Assembly: GCA_001586965.3 (NCBI GenBank)
Contig: LUCW03002210.1
Location: forward strand, 10,001-72,459
Source of the DNA: Sphaeroforma sirkka
Lineage: Eukaryota; Opisthokonta; Ichthyosporea; Ichthyophonida
DNA: 62,459 nucleotides
Direction of reading: 5' to 3'
Part shown: positions 24,501 through 37,297 of the stretch, one piece after another
Numbering within the stretch: the first letter of the stretch is position 1
Layout of the letters: each line of letters begins with the position of its first letter
Translations under genes and position numbers: made by a program
The notes under the pieces: generated by a model
What the model was told of the DNA's origin: nothing
The model's database searches: none
Seen by the model: only the letters and a program-made list of their open reading frames with translations

Positions 24501-27500
24501 CCCTGTGGATCTTCAGGATATACAGAAAAAAACATGCGCATGGATGTATCGCATTGCAGCAGACTCGCAAGATCGAATTCATTTCCAGCATGTAGGAAAG
24601 GTTTGTACCAGACCGTGTCGTAGAAATTGTACCGATTTATGATTAAAATTGATGCTTACGGAAGCATTCTATCATATATTCATGCGGCTTGTATATGCTA
24701 TCGTCAACAAACAGGTCTATGATGACAAAAACTTCCTATAAAGAATCACAAGACCAAATCGTCCCATAATATGATTACCAAGGAAGACACGCACGAGTTC
24801 TGTTCGCCGATTTAAGATTAATCCCATGATAAAATTGAGTCGTTTTGCGGGAGTACGGAATTTGGAAAACGTCCAGATGGAGGGCTGCGTACGTGTACGC
24901 ATGTGTCTTCAACCATACTCCAAAATATCATAAAAAATCTCGCGCGCTAACAAAACATTCAGCATATGTGAACACGCGCCATGCAACAGTACGACACAAT
25001 ACAACCACCAGGATCACACACCAAATTCACCATCATTTAAGTTACAAACTGAGGTCACACAGCAACCCAGTGAGAGAGAAACATACTTCGTTTAATCGGT
25101 TGTTTCACAGATGTGAAGTCGTCGGCGTTACTGCCGTCGTTGAAGAGCGTGCTGGTTATTTCTGTCTTGTCCGATCGCTGTTTACCTGAAACTTCAACGT
25201 TGGCCGACAACGACGGCGAACGCCAGTTTTGGCCTTCGAACATGGTTTCAGAAGGAGTTTCAGTGTGGAGGGTAACCTTGTGGTCTGTGTTAGCAGGTTT
25301 GCGCGGATCATGCAGGTTTGTGGGTGGCGAGAGAAGAGCTTGGAAATTTTAAAACAATGTTGTAGGAACCAATCCCGGGTTCACGAGAGAGTACACAAAT
25401 CAACTGAGGCTTTTGATCGAACTGATGATAATAATTATAACACATAAAAAAATTAGTAATATACTACTTGAAGAGTTTGCGTCAATATATCAAATCGAAA
25501 TGAAATTTGGAATACGGAAGGCCTGGATGGAACCAAAAAGGCAAAGCATATTGTGGTGGCGATCCAGAAGCATAGTGGTTCAATGGCGTTTCCAGTCGAG
25601 AATTAGTCGTCGCTCGCTATCGTCAGTATTGAAAACTACAGGTGAACCATATTCACTCTCAATACTACCTTGAACTGCACTGGAGTATTCGTCATCCGTG
25701 AGGTTTACAAAATCTGGTTGGTATTCTGTGTCTGAGGTTTCCCACTGGTCGTCATCTGTTTCTCCTTCGTCCTCCTCTTCCTCCCCTTCCTCTTCTTCGT
25801 CGTCATCCATCTTGATCAGCTGCGCTTTGACCTTCCTTTGCAGATTGACCATCTGTCACCGAAATGAAATATACGACAACATCTTTAAGTTTGATCAATA
25901 TTGTAGCTATTGCCGGTTAATTCGTTTAGTGTAGCCAAACAGAACATGACAAGCCATATATGATTACAATTGGCCATGATACAGTACCTTTTTCATTTTA
26001 ACTTATATGCGCACACTTAAAAGCAAAAGACTGTGTTCTCACAGACGCTCATGCCTACACAATTCAGTACATGCATATCATAAACATCAATCGCAACCAT
26101 GGCAACTATATGCAAGAGAGTCTTGAAGAAACGATTTTCAGTTACATCTAAATGGTTGCACAAGGCGGAGCGAATGGATATGCTCATATTTACATCCTGA
26201 GATGTAAGTACACCTGGATACAAGTACATGAAAGTACTCTAACGCTAAACGTATCACGATCAGGATGTTACATCAATATATTAATTTGAGGCAATTGAGA
26301 AAAACCCTGTTTACTCCACTTACGCAAACCTACACAACACGAAGTACGCTCACAACGTCCTATTCAGGGGTGTATGAAGCCATACACATGTAGGAAGACC
26401 GACTCAATAATCAGTCGCGCAGATTACTCTATAATAGAGACTCTCTCCCACACAAGAATACTTCACCGTGTAAGAAACCCATGTATGCGCCCAACTTGCT
26501 TACATCGTCATCAAAATGATAGTCCAGCGTATTCAGGGTGTCGTACGTGCGGAATATCATGCCGAGTACTGACCGCCTCACGCTGTCATCTGTGATCGCA
26601 CCAAGTTCTCTGGAGGAAATGACGCAAATTATTGAGACGACATTCGGCTGAGGCCAACTTTTTGCGATACATAGCAACAGAATGACTGATATCTAGCTCT
26701 CATTCTATCCAGAACGCGAGAACGGCTCGAAACACAACCAGTTCACATATCTCGTGTAAAGTTTAGTACGTTTCTTGATAAAGTACGATATCGCGCCATG
26801 AACCCAAGAAAATAAAACTAACAATTTTCTAGCTAAAGGCACGAGACTTACGCGATTATGTGGGGCATCCAATGCGCATGCTGGTCCAAGTAAACTTTGG
26901 AGGCATCGTTAAAGAAGAATGTCTGGATGTAGCCGTGTACGCTGCAGTAGCCAGAATGGTGCCAGAGTTATCAATATTGTGGATGGTAAGGGAAAGATAC
27001 AAAGAGAGGCGTTGATGACAATTAGGTAGAGTATTACATCGCAAGTATAGTCTAAAGAGAGGAGATTGTCAGCCGTCAAGGAATCATCAGTTTCAATGGC
27101 CGTTCAGCACTAACACTCGGCCTCTTGCTGACGCACATAAACAATGCGACTCTGAGCCTACTTCTGTGGAAAGCACTTAACCCCACACATAGAATGTAAT
27201 TCACCATCCGCATAGATATGTGCGCGAACACAGTGCTACACTAAAGGGATGTTGAGGTCTGAGATACTGGTACATACGTACGTGTGTGCAGACACCAGCA
27301 ACAGGACTCAGACATACTCGAGATAGTTAAATACTTCACTGAAGCGAACAAAGCACTTCACAGCCAACGCTCGGATCTCCTTCGAGTCCCAGCAGAAATG
27401 CACTAAAATTGCATCCAACACGCTCTGCGTGTTGTATCCGCTGTTGTTCTCGTAAATATTGCCAGTAGATCCCGTAAAGAGCTGGATGTACGCATAAGGT

Positions 27501-30500
27501 AAACGCGTTTAGACAAAAAGTTACGTTTGTGAGCTCAATTCAGTGTATATACATCTATCTAATTAGCAATTGTATCACAAGCATAGTCACAGAGATTGCT
27601 ATCACAAATACTTTCATCCTGTTTACAGTAATTTGGACATATCAATGAGACTTATCAATCGGTAGCTTAAAAATACTGGCTACGAAATTCATCAAGTATA
27701 CATAAGAGTAGGTACTCGTATTTAACTTTACAACTAAATAGATGCAACACAATACAAAGAATGTTTATAAACATAAACCCTCAAGCTACAGATCACAGTA
27801 TATTCTTAACGTGAACGTTATTATTCTCACACTTGTGTAGAATACTACATGCACATATACCCATAGCAAAATGAAAAAGTACCAACTAGCAAATTTGACT
27901 GTGTGCACACACCTGTTTCATGCAGTCCCGATGAGTTTCGTCAGAGATTTTTGTCAGAACGGACTGAAGAGTTTTGGCTGTGTAGCCGAGGAGTCACGAC
28001 GCCGAGGAGTCACGACGATTATTTATTAGGGAGCGAACAACTTATGTTGACATCGTTGTCATATAAATCCTATCGAATATATTGGCTTCCAAAAAACAGA
28101 AAACAAACATCGTTGGTTCAAAATTCGAGAAAGGAATCACGCCCAGTAGTAGAAACGATGCCACATTGTAGGTTATACAACACATATACTTCTCACATAC
28201 TGAAACAGTCGAGGGCTCGCTGTGCTCTTTGATTGGGTGTGCTCTGATCGCGATCTACATTAGTCAGTTGCACCCTGATAAAGATTCAACCCATGAACAA
28301 CAAGTCACTCCAGAGTATTGTCGAAAGACTCGGTTGTATGCCGTATGGATAACAATGTAATGTTCATATGTACTGCTTGCCAATAAAACTTCTTGTTTTC
28401 CTGAGGCAAAACGATTTCCACAAAGGGACATGACTAAATAGAATTTATGTACAAAACTGATTGCATTTCGCACACGAGCGTGGCTGATTTGTGTATAAGT
28501 TACATAGTATTTTCGTTATCTATGACCATTTACTGACATACAACCATTTAACGATACAGAGAGTAAGATTAATCTTCGCTCAGATCAAATAAAATGAATG
28601 CAAGATTAAAATATATATTATACGTTATACTTCGCGAGTGTGCTTGGCATTGTCCTGAATACGCGTACAGCGTTCCTGGTATGTCTTGCAAGTAAGCAAC
28701 TGACAATTCATGCAATATACCACAAGTATCACACAAAGCATCACCGACATACCTAGATAGCGAAATGAGTATATATAGCATCACATCAGTCGGCAGATCC
28801 TCTAGCTGCAATGGTTATACATACATGAATGGGCAGACGAAACAGAAGCTCATAAATCACATAATTAAAAATTTATACATATGTTATGAGTAAAAATTGT
28901 GAGAATACCGTAAAAGTGAGGTTTTGAGTGATTCTTAAATATCCCTCATAGCCCTGCGATTGGGTATGACTAGTCGATTGCAGGCGAGCGATACAGATAT
29001 ATGCGAGAAAAACAACCAAACAGAATCACCACGCTTCTTGTACTTCATAGGTGATGAACACACCGTTGATTCGGCTATAACAGACCAAAGTTTGCTACAC
29101 GCAACGTATCGGTCCTGGATGTCATTAGCGATGTAATGCTCCACATCTTTCTCGAGCACATACAGCAACACCGTCACACACTTGCGCCAGTACTGCTGAG
29201 ACACCGTGCCTTTTTCCAGCTCTATGGTGATAAATCATGTATGTCCTGGGAGTGAGCTCTCGAATCAAAGTGTGCTTTGTTCTTGCGTGTAAACGAAGTT
29301 GAACCTTTCCGGTGTAGGTAGAGATATTCACACCCAAAGGCAAGATGGACTCAGAGTCGACTTTTATAACTGATGTAAATCTCTGACGGAAAACAAGCAA
29401 CACCTCGGCACCATTTATGCACAATTTCTGTGTTGACTATGTGTGGCTTTCTTATGTCAAAGGCTAGATATAAATGCATACGATCCAGCTACGCTAGAAA
29501 TATAAGTAATAAAACCAAGCCCGATGCGAGAATCATTCGTCAACAGCTCACCTTCTTTTGACTGCGCGTTGTGCTGCTGCATGCCATGTACCATGCGAGT
29601 CACCCATAGATCCGCAGCCGACAGTATAAAATTCTGCTTATTGTCTGTGTAAAACACTTCCACTATACTGATCACCAGCTCGTTCATAAGCACTCGTACG
29701 CCGTCAGGGTATGTGGAATCGCTGTTCAATAGCACGAGCCTATTGAACAGCTTGCCGGTTGCTGGCTGTGTACGAAATTAGCCGTCAGAATTGAGACAAA
29801 GCTTGCAATGATTCAAAGGAGTACAATTGAAAAATGATTTGACAACCTAGGACGATCTGATGACTGGCAAATATAATTTGTGATAATCAGCACAAGCCAT
29901 ATTGTCAGCATATCTTGTTACCAATGATAGATTCTCGAATTGAACGAACATATTTGAATACTGTGCATACCCTTTGGTCTGCACGCCATCAATACATCGT
30001 ATTCTATCAATAGTTGTCTCGATCAACACATTCCACGATATATGTTGTAGAGCACCATCAGTCAGAAATAATTTCACATACACAGATTCCTCGAATTCAA
30101 GTATAGCATTTTGTGTCACAATATGAGAAGCCAATCATAATATACAAGCATGCGATGAGAATTGGATATTGTATGTCCCAACTTCTACTTGCATACACTC
30201 GCAGCGTAGAATGAAAGCAATATCTAGGTACGAGAATTCTGTACAGACCATGCATATGTGATAGTTTCTTCTGTCAAACAACTGTTTCATATGTAAACGA
30301 GTAGTATTGAGCGAGTAGTGACCAATACCTGAGACCGTGTATATAAAACCACACTCGAAACCTACAGCTCAGCTACGAAGGCTTGCCTAGCGAACGAAAG
30401 TTACGTGGATGCAGCATGATATTCCAAATTATCAGTAGACCGACAATAGAAGATGCCTCAACCGCATCCCTGTCTTACCGTAATGCGGGCCATGATCTCC

Positions 30501-30652
30501 ACGAATTCCTGGCACACATTCTGGAGATAAGTACAGTACATGTGTGCATGCTGTGGCGTCCAGCCCAGTACAACGTCGAATTTTGCGCGCTCATGACTAT
30601 CGGGTGTGAGACACCTGCCGGTTATACACCAGTGAAGCCGAATTCCAATTAG

Positions 30653-30702
<50 letters not shown>

Positions 30703-33700
30703 AAAACCAAGGATATATACTTCGAATTTATACCATAAATCATACACTATACTTTGCCACACCCGGCGTTGGTGTTCATACAAATACCCAAGCGGTACTC
30801 GCCACGCACTGAGTACACACACAAAGAAAACATTAAACACATGACGTATTTCTCACAATTCTATAGAGTGCTGTAATAAGAACTTCAAGCTAGAATGCCC
30901 GACGAAGTAGTATATTTTTGTACAACAAGGACCCACACATAATAAAAGTCAATCCAATATAATTGTATTATCAATGTAACATACTGATATCTTGTTACTG
31001 AACTGTTTTAGCCATTGGCAGTACCACAAACACATGGGAACCATCCATTTGATTACTAGCATCGGAGGACTCCTTCGCGCCAAAACAATCCATGTGTTGT
31101 AACATCCGTTTTCACCATAATCGTAGGTTCCACAATCACACAGTGATATTTTCAAATCGTGTTGGGGTGTTCGATCCAGTATGATTGGGTTCAGAAAGGT
31201 GTTTGTGTTGTGAGAAAGTATTTTTGCTCGTTTACATGACTATAAAAGAGCCGTTCCCGGTGTATTGTGCGTTGAGAGTGAGGGGCTAGATTTCACGTGA
31301 AATATCTTTATGAATGGGTTCTGTTATATAAAACTAAAGTATGTTTGATGCACACGAATGATGGCAGCGACAAAACAAAGCAATAAGCTATGATGTAGAG
31401 TACACTGCCCTAGGAGCGGAAACGTCATACAAAATGTAATTGAATTGAATACAACTATAGTACAGTAGCAAAAATTAATGCACAAGGGATTCGATAGTGG
31501 CACAGACAACGAAAATCATGATTGATATCGCCAACAATTACAACCCACGCATCGGAGCACAGCAGTACAGAAAAATTACACACAGAGCGAGCAACGAAGA
31601 AAAACACTTAAATTGCACACAACACAAAATGACATTTTGACGTCCATTGTCAAACGATGACAACATTGTTCATGGTAGGGCCACATACACCGAGAGTTCC
31701 GCGGACACCTCGTGAACATACACAAGTGAAATAACGAATGAATCCCGTAACCTGATCAGAATTTAGTGTAGAATTAGACACAAATATATTCCCAACACTT
31801 GATTGGAAAAACCATCCAGTTTATGTGGAATCACAGCTGCATACAATCACCCATGGTTGCACGTGAGCGAACATCAGACCAAAATATTGCTCAAGCACTT
31901 GCTTACCCTCTTGTACCCAGCGTTTTAAGCAGTTGCAGGTACGAACTATTCTGGAAGAGGCCGTCCAGTATGTCTCCAAGGGCAAGAGTAGAGTAGTACC
32001 AAACCTTGTGCTGCAGAAGATTAGTCAGTATGTGGAAGCAGTTGATCACCTGCACACAAACGTGACAGAGAGTAAGTAAAGTCTATAATCAGGGTATTGA
32101 AAACTCATAGCACTCCATAGTTCGTTATTATAGTCGAGGTAACGTAGTCCGGGCTGGATTTAGTGGTTTGACTATGGAAGCTACGGAATTGTAAAGAAAC
32201 AGATTCTCATCATAACTTAATCGTACATAGAATTCAATTGAAACTATTAATCAAATGGTTTGAATACAAAATGAGTATAGAAAAATAAATTCTGTACATA
32301 GTCATATACCTCGAGCAAGTAACCACACTCCACAGCCAATTGCGAGATAATGTGGTCTACGAGTTCATGGGCGATGGAATCAAAGGCTCGGCATTGGGCA
32401 ACGCCTTCATCAAATCCTTTCAACACCCTATGCATGGAGAGAAGGTATGGGTCACTTGCGATGCTCAGCCCATAACATACCTATTCTGTTATTTGGCAAG
32501 TGCCAATACTTGTGATATAATATAACGTCCGCATCAAATGTCAGGCCTGAACTCGGATAAAATCGTAGAAACGCTGCATGCACAATTGGATATCCACACC
32601 ACTCATAGTAAACGATAGCAGGGACAGGTTCTGCTATGCTGAAACCTACATACTCTCTCAAGCCGCAGAAAAAGCGTCTGTTGTTTCGTCGGCGGTCATC
32701 AGTTTCTGGTTTCACACAGTTGTCATTGATCGCCTGGAGCCTTCCCTGTTGTACCAGTCACAAGTTCTTGTTACATATGCTATGATTAGAATATGCTGTC
32801 ACAACGATTCTGCATAACTCTATAAGGGTATCGCCTGCAATGAGCAAAATACCACTGAGCACACATCAACGCACTGGACAATAACAGCGTACCAGATACA
32901 CCCGTGAGAATACAGGCTCGAACGTCTCGAATTCCTCGGCTGTCATCTTGGATAATCGATACTGACTTCCAGCCTGTATTGATTTAATAGATCAAATTTG
33001 AGTCGGAAACATCGATTGGAAGGATTTAATGCTGACACGTCCTGATAAATGATAGCCTGAATAAGAATGATATCAGGATATCCGTTGAAGCGTATGCTGG
33101 TAACAACCCTGTTACCATTTACTGCGAAAAGTTATCTACCCAGTGCTATCAGTGATACTTCAAAACTAAGAACTTCTCTCGTGGTGGCAATAATTATGAT
33201 ACCGAATAACACGTTTATTGTTGCCACGTCACTGCGCAGTACTAGTTGGTGCGGCGTAGTTAAAGTAATCCAAAATTCTACACGCGGTAAGCCGTTGACA
33301 AACGATGCTATAAACAAAATTCTACCAAGAGTGCGTACATGCCACAGTAGTAATGTTGATACATACCCAGCTCCTTACGATGTCATTCTGGTGGATGAGC
33401 AGGATCCCTTTTCCAACTATATATCCGGGCACATACAGCGTCACATTCTGCTCTTCGTACACTTGAATCATCTGTGTCAGATTTCGAGTATTTGCCTGTT
33501 ACTTTATACATACATAGAGGTGCATGAGTATATGCACGAGAGAAGTCGACTTCGAAAGCACGTCAGAATTGGGAACCTAAACACGGAACAGCTCACGAGA
33601 ACAACAGGAGCAAATATAATCACGCGGTGCACAGTCACAAACTCTGAACGATTCAGCATGTGGATGCCGGAAGACTATGTCATTGGTGTGTCCATTGAAC

Positions 33701-36700
33701 GTGGCAGCTGCACGTATGCGTGTCACATAGTACCATCCAAATGGGGCAGTATAACTATACACATGTACACAATACTACACTCTTCTGTGTAGGGCACAGT
33801 GTTGGACGCAATGTAAGTTTGTATCAGTGAAAGTGACAAGTCAATCCCACAGATGCACGCTAAAACACACACACCTATATTGATATACTATACGAACATA
33901 CCGAAGCGAAAGAATCGTTGAGGAGATCGGAGGTATCTAGTAGCTCGGGATGGGCCAGCACTTCGTAAATGGGTACCCACTTACTGGTTTCTTTTACTCT
34001 GACGTACTGCGGGGTATGAGTACGCAGCCGAAACATCAGGTACATTTATCATATAAAACATCGTTTATGGAAATATATATATATATATGGATTTATCACT
34101 ACAAGCGCTATTGGGTCATTAAACTTGCTATTACAAGTACATTTGCAATTTTAAATTTATTTCGGTATACTGATAGGTTGACAATGGGACCTCGTACCGG
34201 AGAAACGCACAAGGTGAAATGTAATATTATCACATACAACTATGTATATGCTTCTATATCTCATCAATCACATATGACCGCACATCTTACATGATTGCCG
34301 TGCAGAGTGCATAAATGCCCATTCGCAATCTATCAGACATGTTTTATTGGTGATTGAAAAATTGGGCATATCAAGATTGAATAAAATTAACTCGGGCTTC
34401 CCACGAAACTATACGAGCGTAGCAGATCAGGCATATTTATTAGTAAGTCAGTGGGCTAAGCGCATTCAAGAGTCTTCATTTGCATCTAAACCACATGCTT
34501 ACCTCGTTGAAAGCACTACACAGCCGAGTGGTGTCCATCTGGTCGTATGTGTTCTTGAAGGAGATCGATGCGAGATTTTCAGATTTCCGGAATTCGTTGT
34601 ACCAGAACTCCTTGACGTTGGTTGCAAATGTAGCAAAGTATTGGCATGAATGAAATCAGATAGTGTCGAATTTGAATATTGGAAGGCAACATAAAGCCCA
34701 CTTATTAATTTTCAGTGTCGTATGTACCATTAGAATATCGAAATTCATATCATAAACGGAGGCGATCTAACAAGCTCCCTATTCTATCTAATTGCTATAA
34801 AGTTTGTCGCTACTAATAATATACTGATTGCCAAATTGCCAATATACGATACCGTGAACACTCTGCAATTGGCTGCCTCTATGTTTTAATCCTCGAACAG
34901 GTACGTGGTGAATATACAATAAACTTACGTTATTATTATATCTATACGCAAATTTGACTCACACTGAATGTCTGTAAAAAGTTTTCCATGCATTCCTACA
35001 ATCACATTCAAAACATAGCCAACGCTCAACAAATTTAACTCTAGTTGCATAGCTTAAAAGAATAGTACACCTGTATGCCAATCATGGCATAAAATAAGAC
35101 ATGTATGTATGTATGTATGTATGTATATATGTATGTGTGTGTGTGTGTGTGTGTGTATGCATATATGTATGTTTGTAGGTATATATGTATGTAGGTATGT
35201 ATGTATGTATGTATGTATGTATGTACGTATGTACGTATGTATGTATGTATGTATGTATGTATGTATGTATGTATGCGTGTTAATATGCATGTATGTATGT
35301 ATGTTTCTATGTATCTATGTATCTATGTAGCTATGTATCTATTTACGTATATATGCATGTATGTATGTATGTATGTATGTATGTATGTATGTATGTATAT
35401 ATGTATGTATATATGAATCTATGTATGTATCTATGTAAGTATGTATATATGAATGTATGTATGTATGTATGTATGGATGTACGCATGTATGTATGTATGT
35501 ATGTATGTATATGAGCATACCTACATCCAACACTATTGAATGTACTAATATCGCGGATACATAGTATGAGCGCACAACTCACCTTGGAGTCATGGTATTC
35601 ATCGCAGCAAGCCCTGCACACCGTGACGTCATTCTGCCAGATCTCTCCGAAAGTGTCCAAGAGTGTCGTTTTCTGTAGTGGCACGCATCTGTGGGCGAGG
35701 AGTAGTTGGTGCATCATCTACATCCAAGCCAAATAACATGCAACAGCATTAGCACCCACTGATTCGAAAAATTATGGCGAAGGATGAGAACAAAGGAATT
35801 GGCCTGAACTTCCACAAAACTGCCCTTAAATCTGCAAAGTTATTCTCCTATAAATCATATTGTACTAGGTATTAGTTCGGATTGCTTTTTCGTACTACAG
35901 CCCAATTCGAAAGTTACGCATCTACACACTCCGTAGAAATATGCACAACCTTGCCGGGCCCATGCAGCAACTGAATGCTTACTACACTTGCGATCATGAC
36001 ATGTAGAAGCATTGGGAGTGGCGTAAACCACTCCAGTTATCAGAATTTTTAATGGATCTAAATATGTCGTCGGTAGTATAGGACATGGATATAAAATATA
36101 TGTGTGCTCGGCTACATGAAATAATGTTATACAAACACCATGATGTCGTATAACCATGTTATTTACCTCTGGTTGTGTGTGCCAGAGATGGTAGTCCTTG
36201 TCACCGCTAGTTCCGGGAGTTCCCCCCAAATCGCGCACATACTGCAACGCCTGCGTAAGGAATGTATCCCTCTTCGACCGGTCCCGGAACAATGACCTGT
36301 AAAAGCGTTAATAACCATTCGGATTTAGGCTGTAAGTCCACATGTATGTGAATATTCACACAGCACCTCAATCAAATACAAATACGCACTATTCCCATAG
36401 CACCTCAATGTAATACAAATACGCAGCATTCACACAGCACCGCAAATAAAATGGGAGTTAACAATTATCGAAAAGTGACTCAATCTCTTGAGGTATGACA
36501 ACCAGCTCTTTAAAATATCAAATATTAAATGGCGCATTCCACATACCATATATGAGGGGGCAGCAACGAGTTGGGCTGTTGTGGTATGTCATAATCATTG
36601 GCATCGAACTCGTCTTCCTGAAACACAAAATCGACCAGATCACTATCCTCAGCACTGAGATCCGCAGCATCTTCCTGTAAGGAGTCCTCGACCCCCGACG

Positions 36701-36725
36701 ATATCACAATGTAATCAACAGTCAT
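11617..36725 (-). CDS. SETX: Senataxin/SEN1-type superfamily 1 RNA/DNA helicase, 46 exons
   Basis: Resolves RNA:DNA hybrids and supports RNA polymerase II termination in the known family; a nuclear location is expected. Reading down the minus strand I threaded 46 exons, all GT-AG and all phase-compatible: 6576 nt, 2191 residues. Residues 1-59 are acidic. A Sen1-type N-terminal helical region (about 104-746) starts with VCRACCDEYHDSK, which resembles the Cys/His motif at the senataxin N-terminus. An acidic linker (746-807) and a Lys-rich linker (937-994) follow. The core has Walker A GPPGTGKT (1401), APSNAAVDE, DEAA (1590), GDPNQLP (1618), QYRMHP (1663), DSYQGREKD (1785) and ALTRAK (1819). Residues 1847-2191 form an Arg/Ser/Asp-rich tail with an EEGEI motif. 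Family length is similar (2200-2700). The ATG at 36725-36723 is the first in frame. The smallest exons (30 nt, at 24481 and 24104) are least certain. Exon coordinates are in the next four entries. Confidence 0.88.
16455..16487. repeat. (GTCAAAA)n heptamer in SETX intron
   Basis: Four imperfect tandem copies of GTCAAAA lie just upstream of exon 38 on the transcript strand. Confidence 0.7.
18978..25284 (-). CDS. SETX: SETX exons 21-34: low-complexity linker and pre-helicase domain
   Basis: Exons: 25087-25284, 24481-24510, 24284-24415, 24104-24133, 23458-23626, 23192-23293, 22796-22925, 22427-22625, 21792-21934, 21134-21215, 20733-20853, 20040-20167, 19499-19630, 18978-19159. Exon 25 is Lys-rich (APAKKKKKNLLDVL) and is a likely nuclear localisation signal. 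Exon 29 contains FDDYAHYRRIFTPFLI, matching the family segment just before the helicase domain. Exon 33 has TLTGNFRLNQDYHVSKLANI, and exon 34 ends in the Q-motif-like stretch YNRPQLQAIRNSI. The two 30-nt exons (24481-24510 and 24104-24133) rest on phase and open frame only and need transcript support. Confidence 0.75.
21984..22195. repeat. 23-bp intronic satellite, about nine copies
   Basis: Nine imperfect copies of a 23-bp unit close to ATAACTATGGTATATACATA plus GCT lie in the intron between SETX exons 28 and 29. The array sits between exon 29 and a partial copy of that exon. Confidence 0.9.
22200..22240 (-). pseudogene. Partial duplicate of SETX exon 29 5' end
   Basis: A stretch of about 40 bases resembles the acceptor side of exon 29 (21934 downward), with 24 of 30 bases identical in the best block. 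It retains a CAG-type acceptor and would encode LMWHLRKVKEDD against LMWHLRKADKDD. The copy then dissolves into the 23-bp satellite, so it cannot serve as a full alternative exon. Confidence 0.6.
25669..30596 (-). CDS. SETX: SETX exons 11-20: rest of the helical N-terminal region and acidic linker
   Basis: Exons: 30479-30596, 29552-29765, 29064-29221, 28753-28805, 28201-28274, 27913-27977, 27318-27481, 26852-26941, 26504-26609, 25669-25852. The predicted peptide is helical and moderately hydrophobic, for example VLMNELVISIVEVFYTD in exon 12, LDAILVHFCWDSKEIRALAV in exon 17 and VHGYIQTFFFNDASKVYLD in exon 18. Exon 20 encodes a Glu/Asp run. Exons 14-16 are short and were chosen because only these splice sites keep the frame open. 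The F-box-like look of exon 14 (LEDLPTDVMLYIL) is fortuitous given its place in this chain. Confidence 0.8.
30657..30699. repeat. (TA)n array in SETX intron
   Basis: A pure TA run of about 42 bp in the intron between exons 10 and 11. Confidence 0.95.
31907..36725 (-). CDS. SETX: SETX exons 1-10: acidic N-terminus and start of Sen1 N-terminal region
   Basis: Exons in transcript order: 36547-36725, 36167-36296, 35583-35717, 34503-34610, 33902-34006, 33367-33471, 32893-32973, 32654-32745, 32310-32427, 31907-32049. Key segments are an acidic start rich in Glu/Asp/Ser; the Cys/His motif VCRACCDEYH in exon 3; KWVPIYEVLAHPELL in exon 5; and LLIHQNDIVRSW at the end of exon 6, matching the family motif in which an Arg-Trp pair begins a HEAT-like helix. 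Exon 10 carries VINCFHILTNLLQHKVW. Junction phases agree throughout. Introns hold a long (TATG)n array and a 37-bp repeat, annotated separately. Confidence 0.85.
35101..35513. repeat. (TATG)n tetranucleotide array in SETX intron 3
   Basis: About 410 bp of TATG repeats with variants (TATC, TACG, and a GT run at 35137-35155) fill the intron between exons 3 and 4. The open Tyr/Met/Cys frames here are repeat translation. Confidence 0.95.
36350..36455. repeat. 37-bp tandem repeat in SETX intron 1
   Basis: Nearly three copies of a roughly 37-bp unit containing AGCACCTCAAT and AATACAAATACGCA lie between exons 1 and 2. Confidence 0.75.
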
Positions 36726-37297
36726 GATTTTCGGACTGATTCGTTGTCAAGATATGCATTCTAAGCTTAACGGCCATCTTGCATTAGCGCACTGTGGTTG
36801 AGGTATGATATCTATCTTAGCGGTGTGGCACCTATGATGTTTCCGCTCGTCGATTTTTTTATGTATTATGCAATCATTCTAACAAAGCTAAACACATATA
36901 TTCGCCCATACACTAGCGTTAATAAGTGGCACGTAATGAATACTAAATACATATCCCACCCGAAAGCAGAAACGAAAGTTACGAAACCCAGGCCACAAAC
37001 CATAGCCTATTAAAAAAATAGTACCCCCAAACCCACAATCAATATCACCCAAAAGCCCGCCAATATTGCTGTACTTGTCATTAATTATATCCACAGGTGC
37101 CGGATCAGTGTTTATTTTTTTATTAATTTAGGGTTTTTCTACCTAAAAACCCCTGAATCCCTTGTGGCGGTCTCGAGACACGACCCTCGAATCTCGACTC
37201 TCGTTATTATTATTTTTTTTATAAGGTCTCTCGAATTTCCCAAAGTTCGGTCCTTATTCTCCAAATCCAAAAATTGGCCCAAAATTGACTATCACAG
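36726..37297. other. Upstream region of SETX, no gene
   Basis: About 570 bp between the SETX start codon and the LTR-like segment. It should hold the SETX promoter, but I cannot point to a convincing core element, and I see no coding sequence. Confidence 0.45.

Noticed and set aside
28569..28811. F-box-like motif LEDLPTDVMLYIL
   Set aside because: It is a 53-nt exon fitting the phase chain of the senataxin gene, and no other F-box-protein features surround it.
35054..35575. Met/Tyr/Cys-rich frames, and possible CRISPR-like regular repeats
   Set aside because: A plain TATG tetranucleotide array inside a senataxin intron; no unique spacers.
25669..36725. Exportin, strumpellin or other HEAT-repeat protein as a separate gene
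   Set aside because: The Cys/His motif VCRACCDEYH, the Arg-Trp helix motif and the uninterrupted exon phases into the helicase exons point to the senataxin N-terminal region instead.
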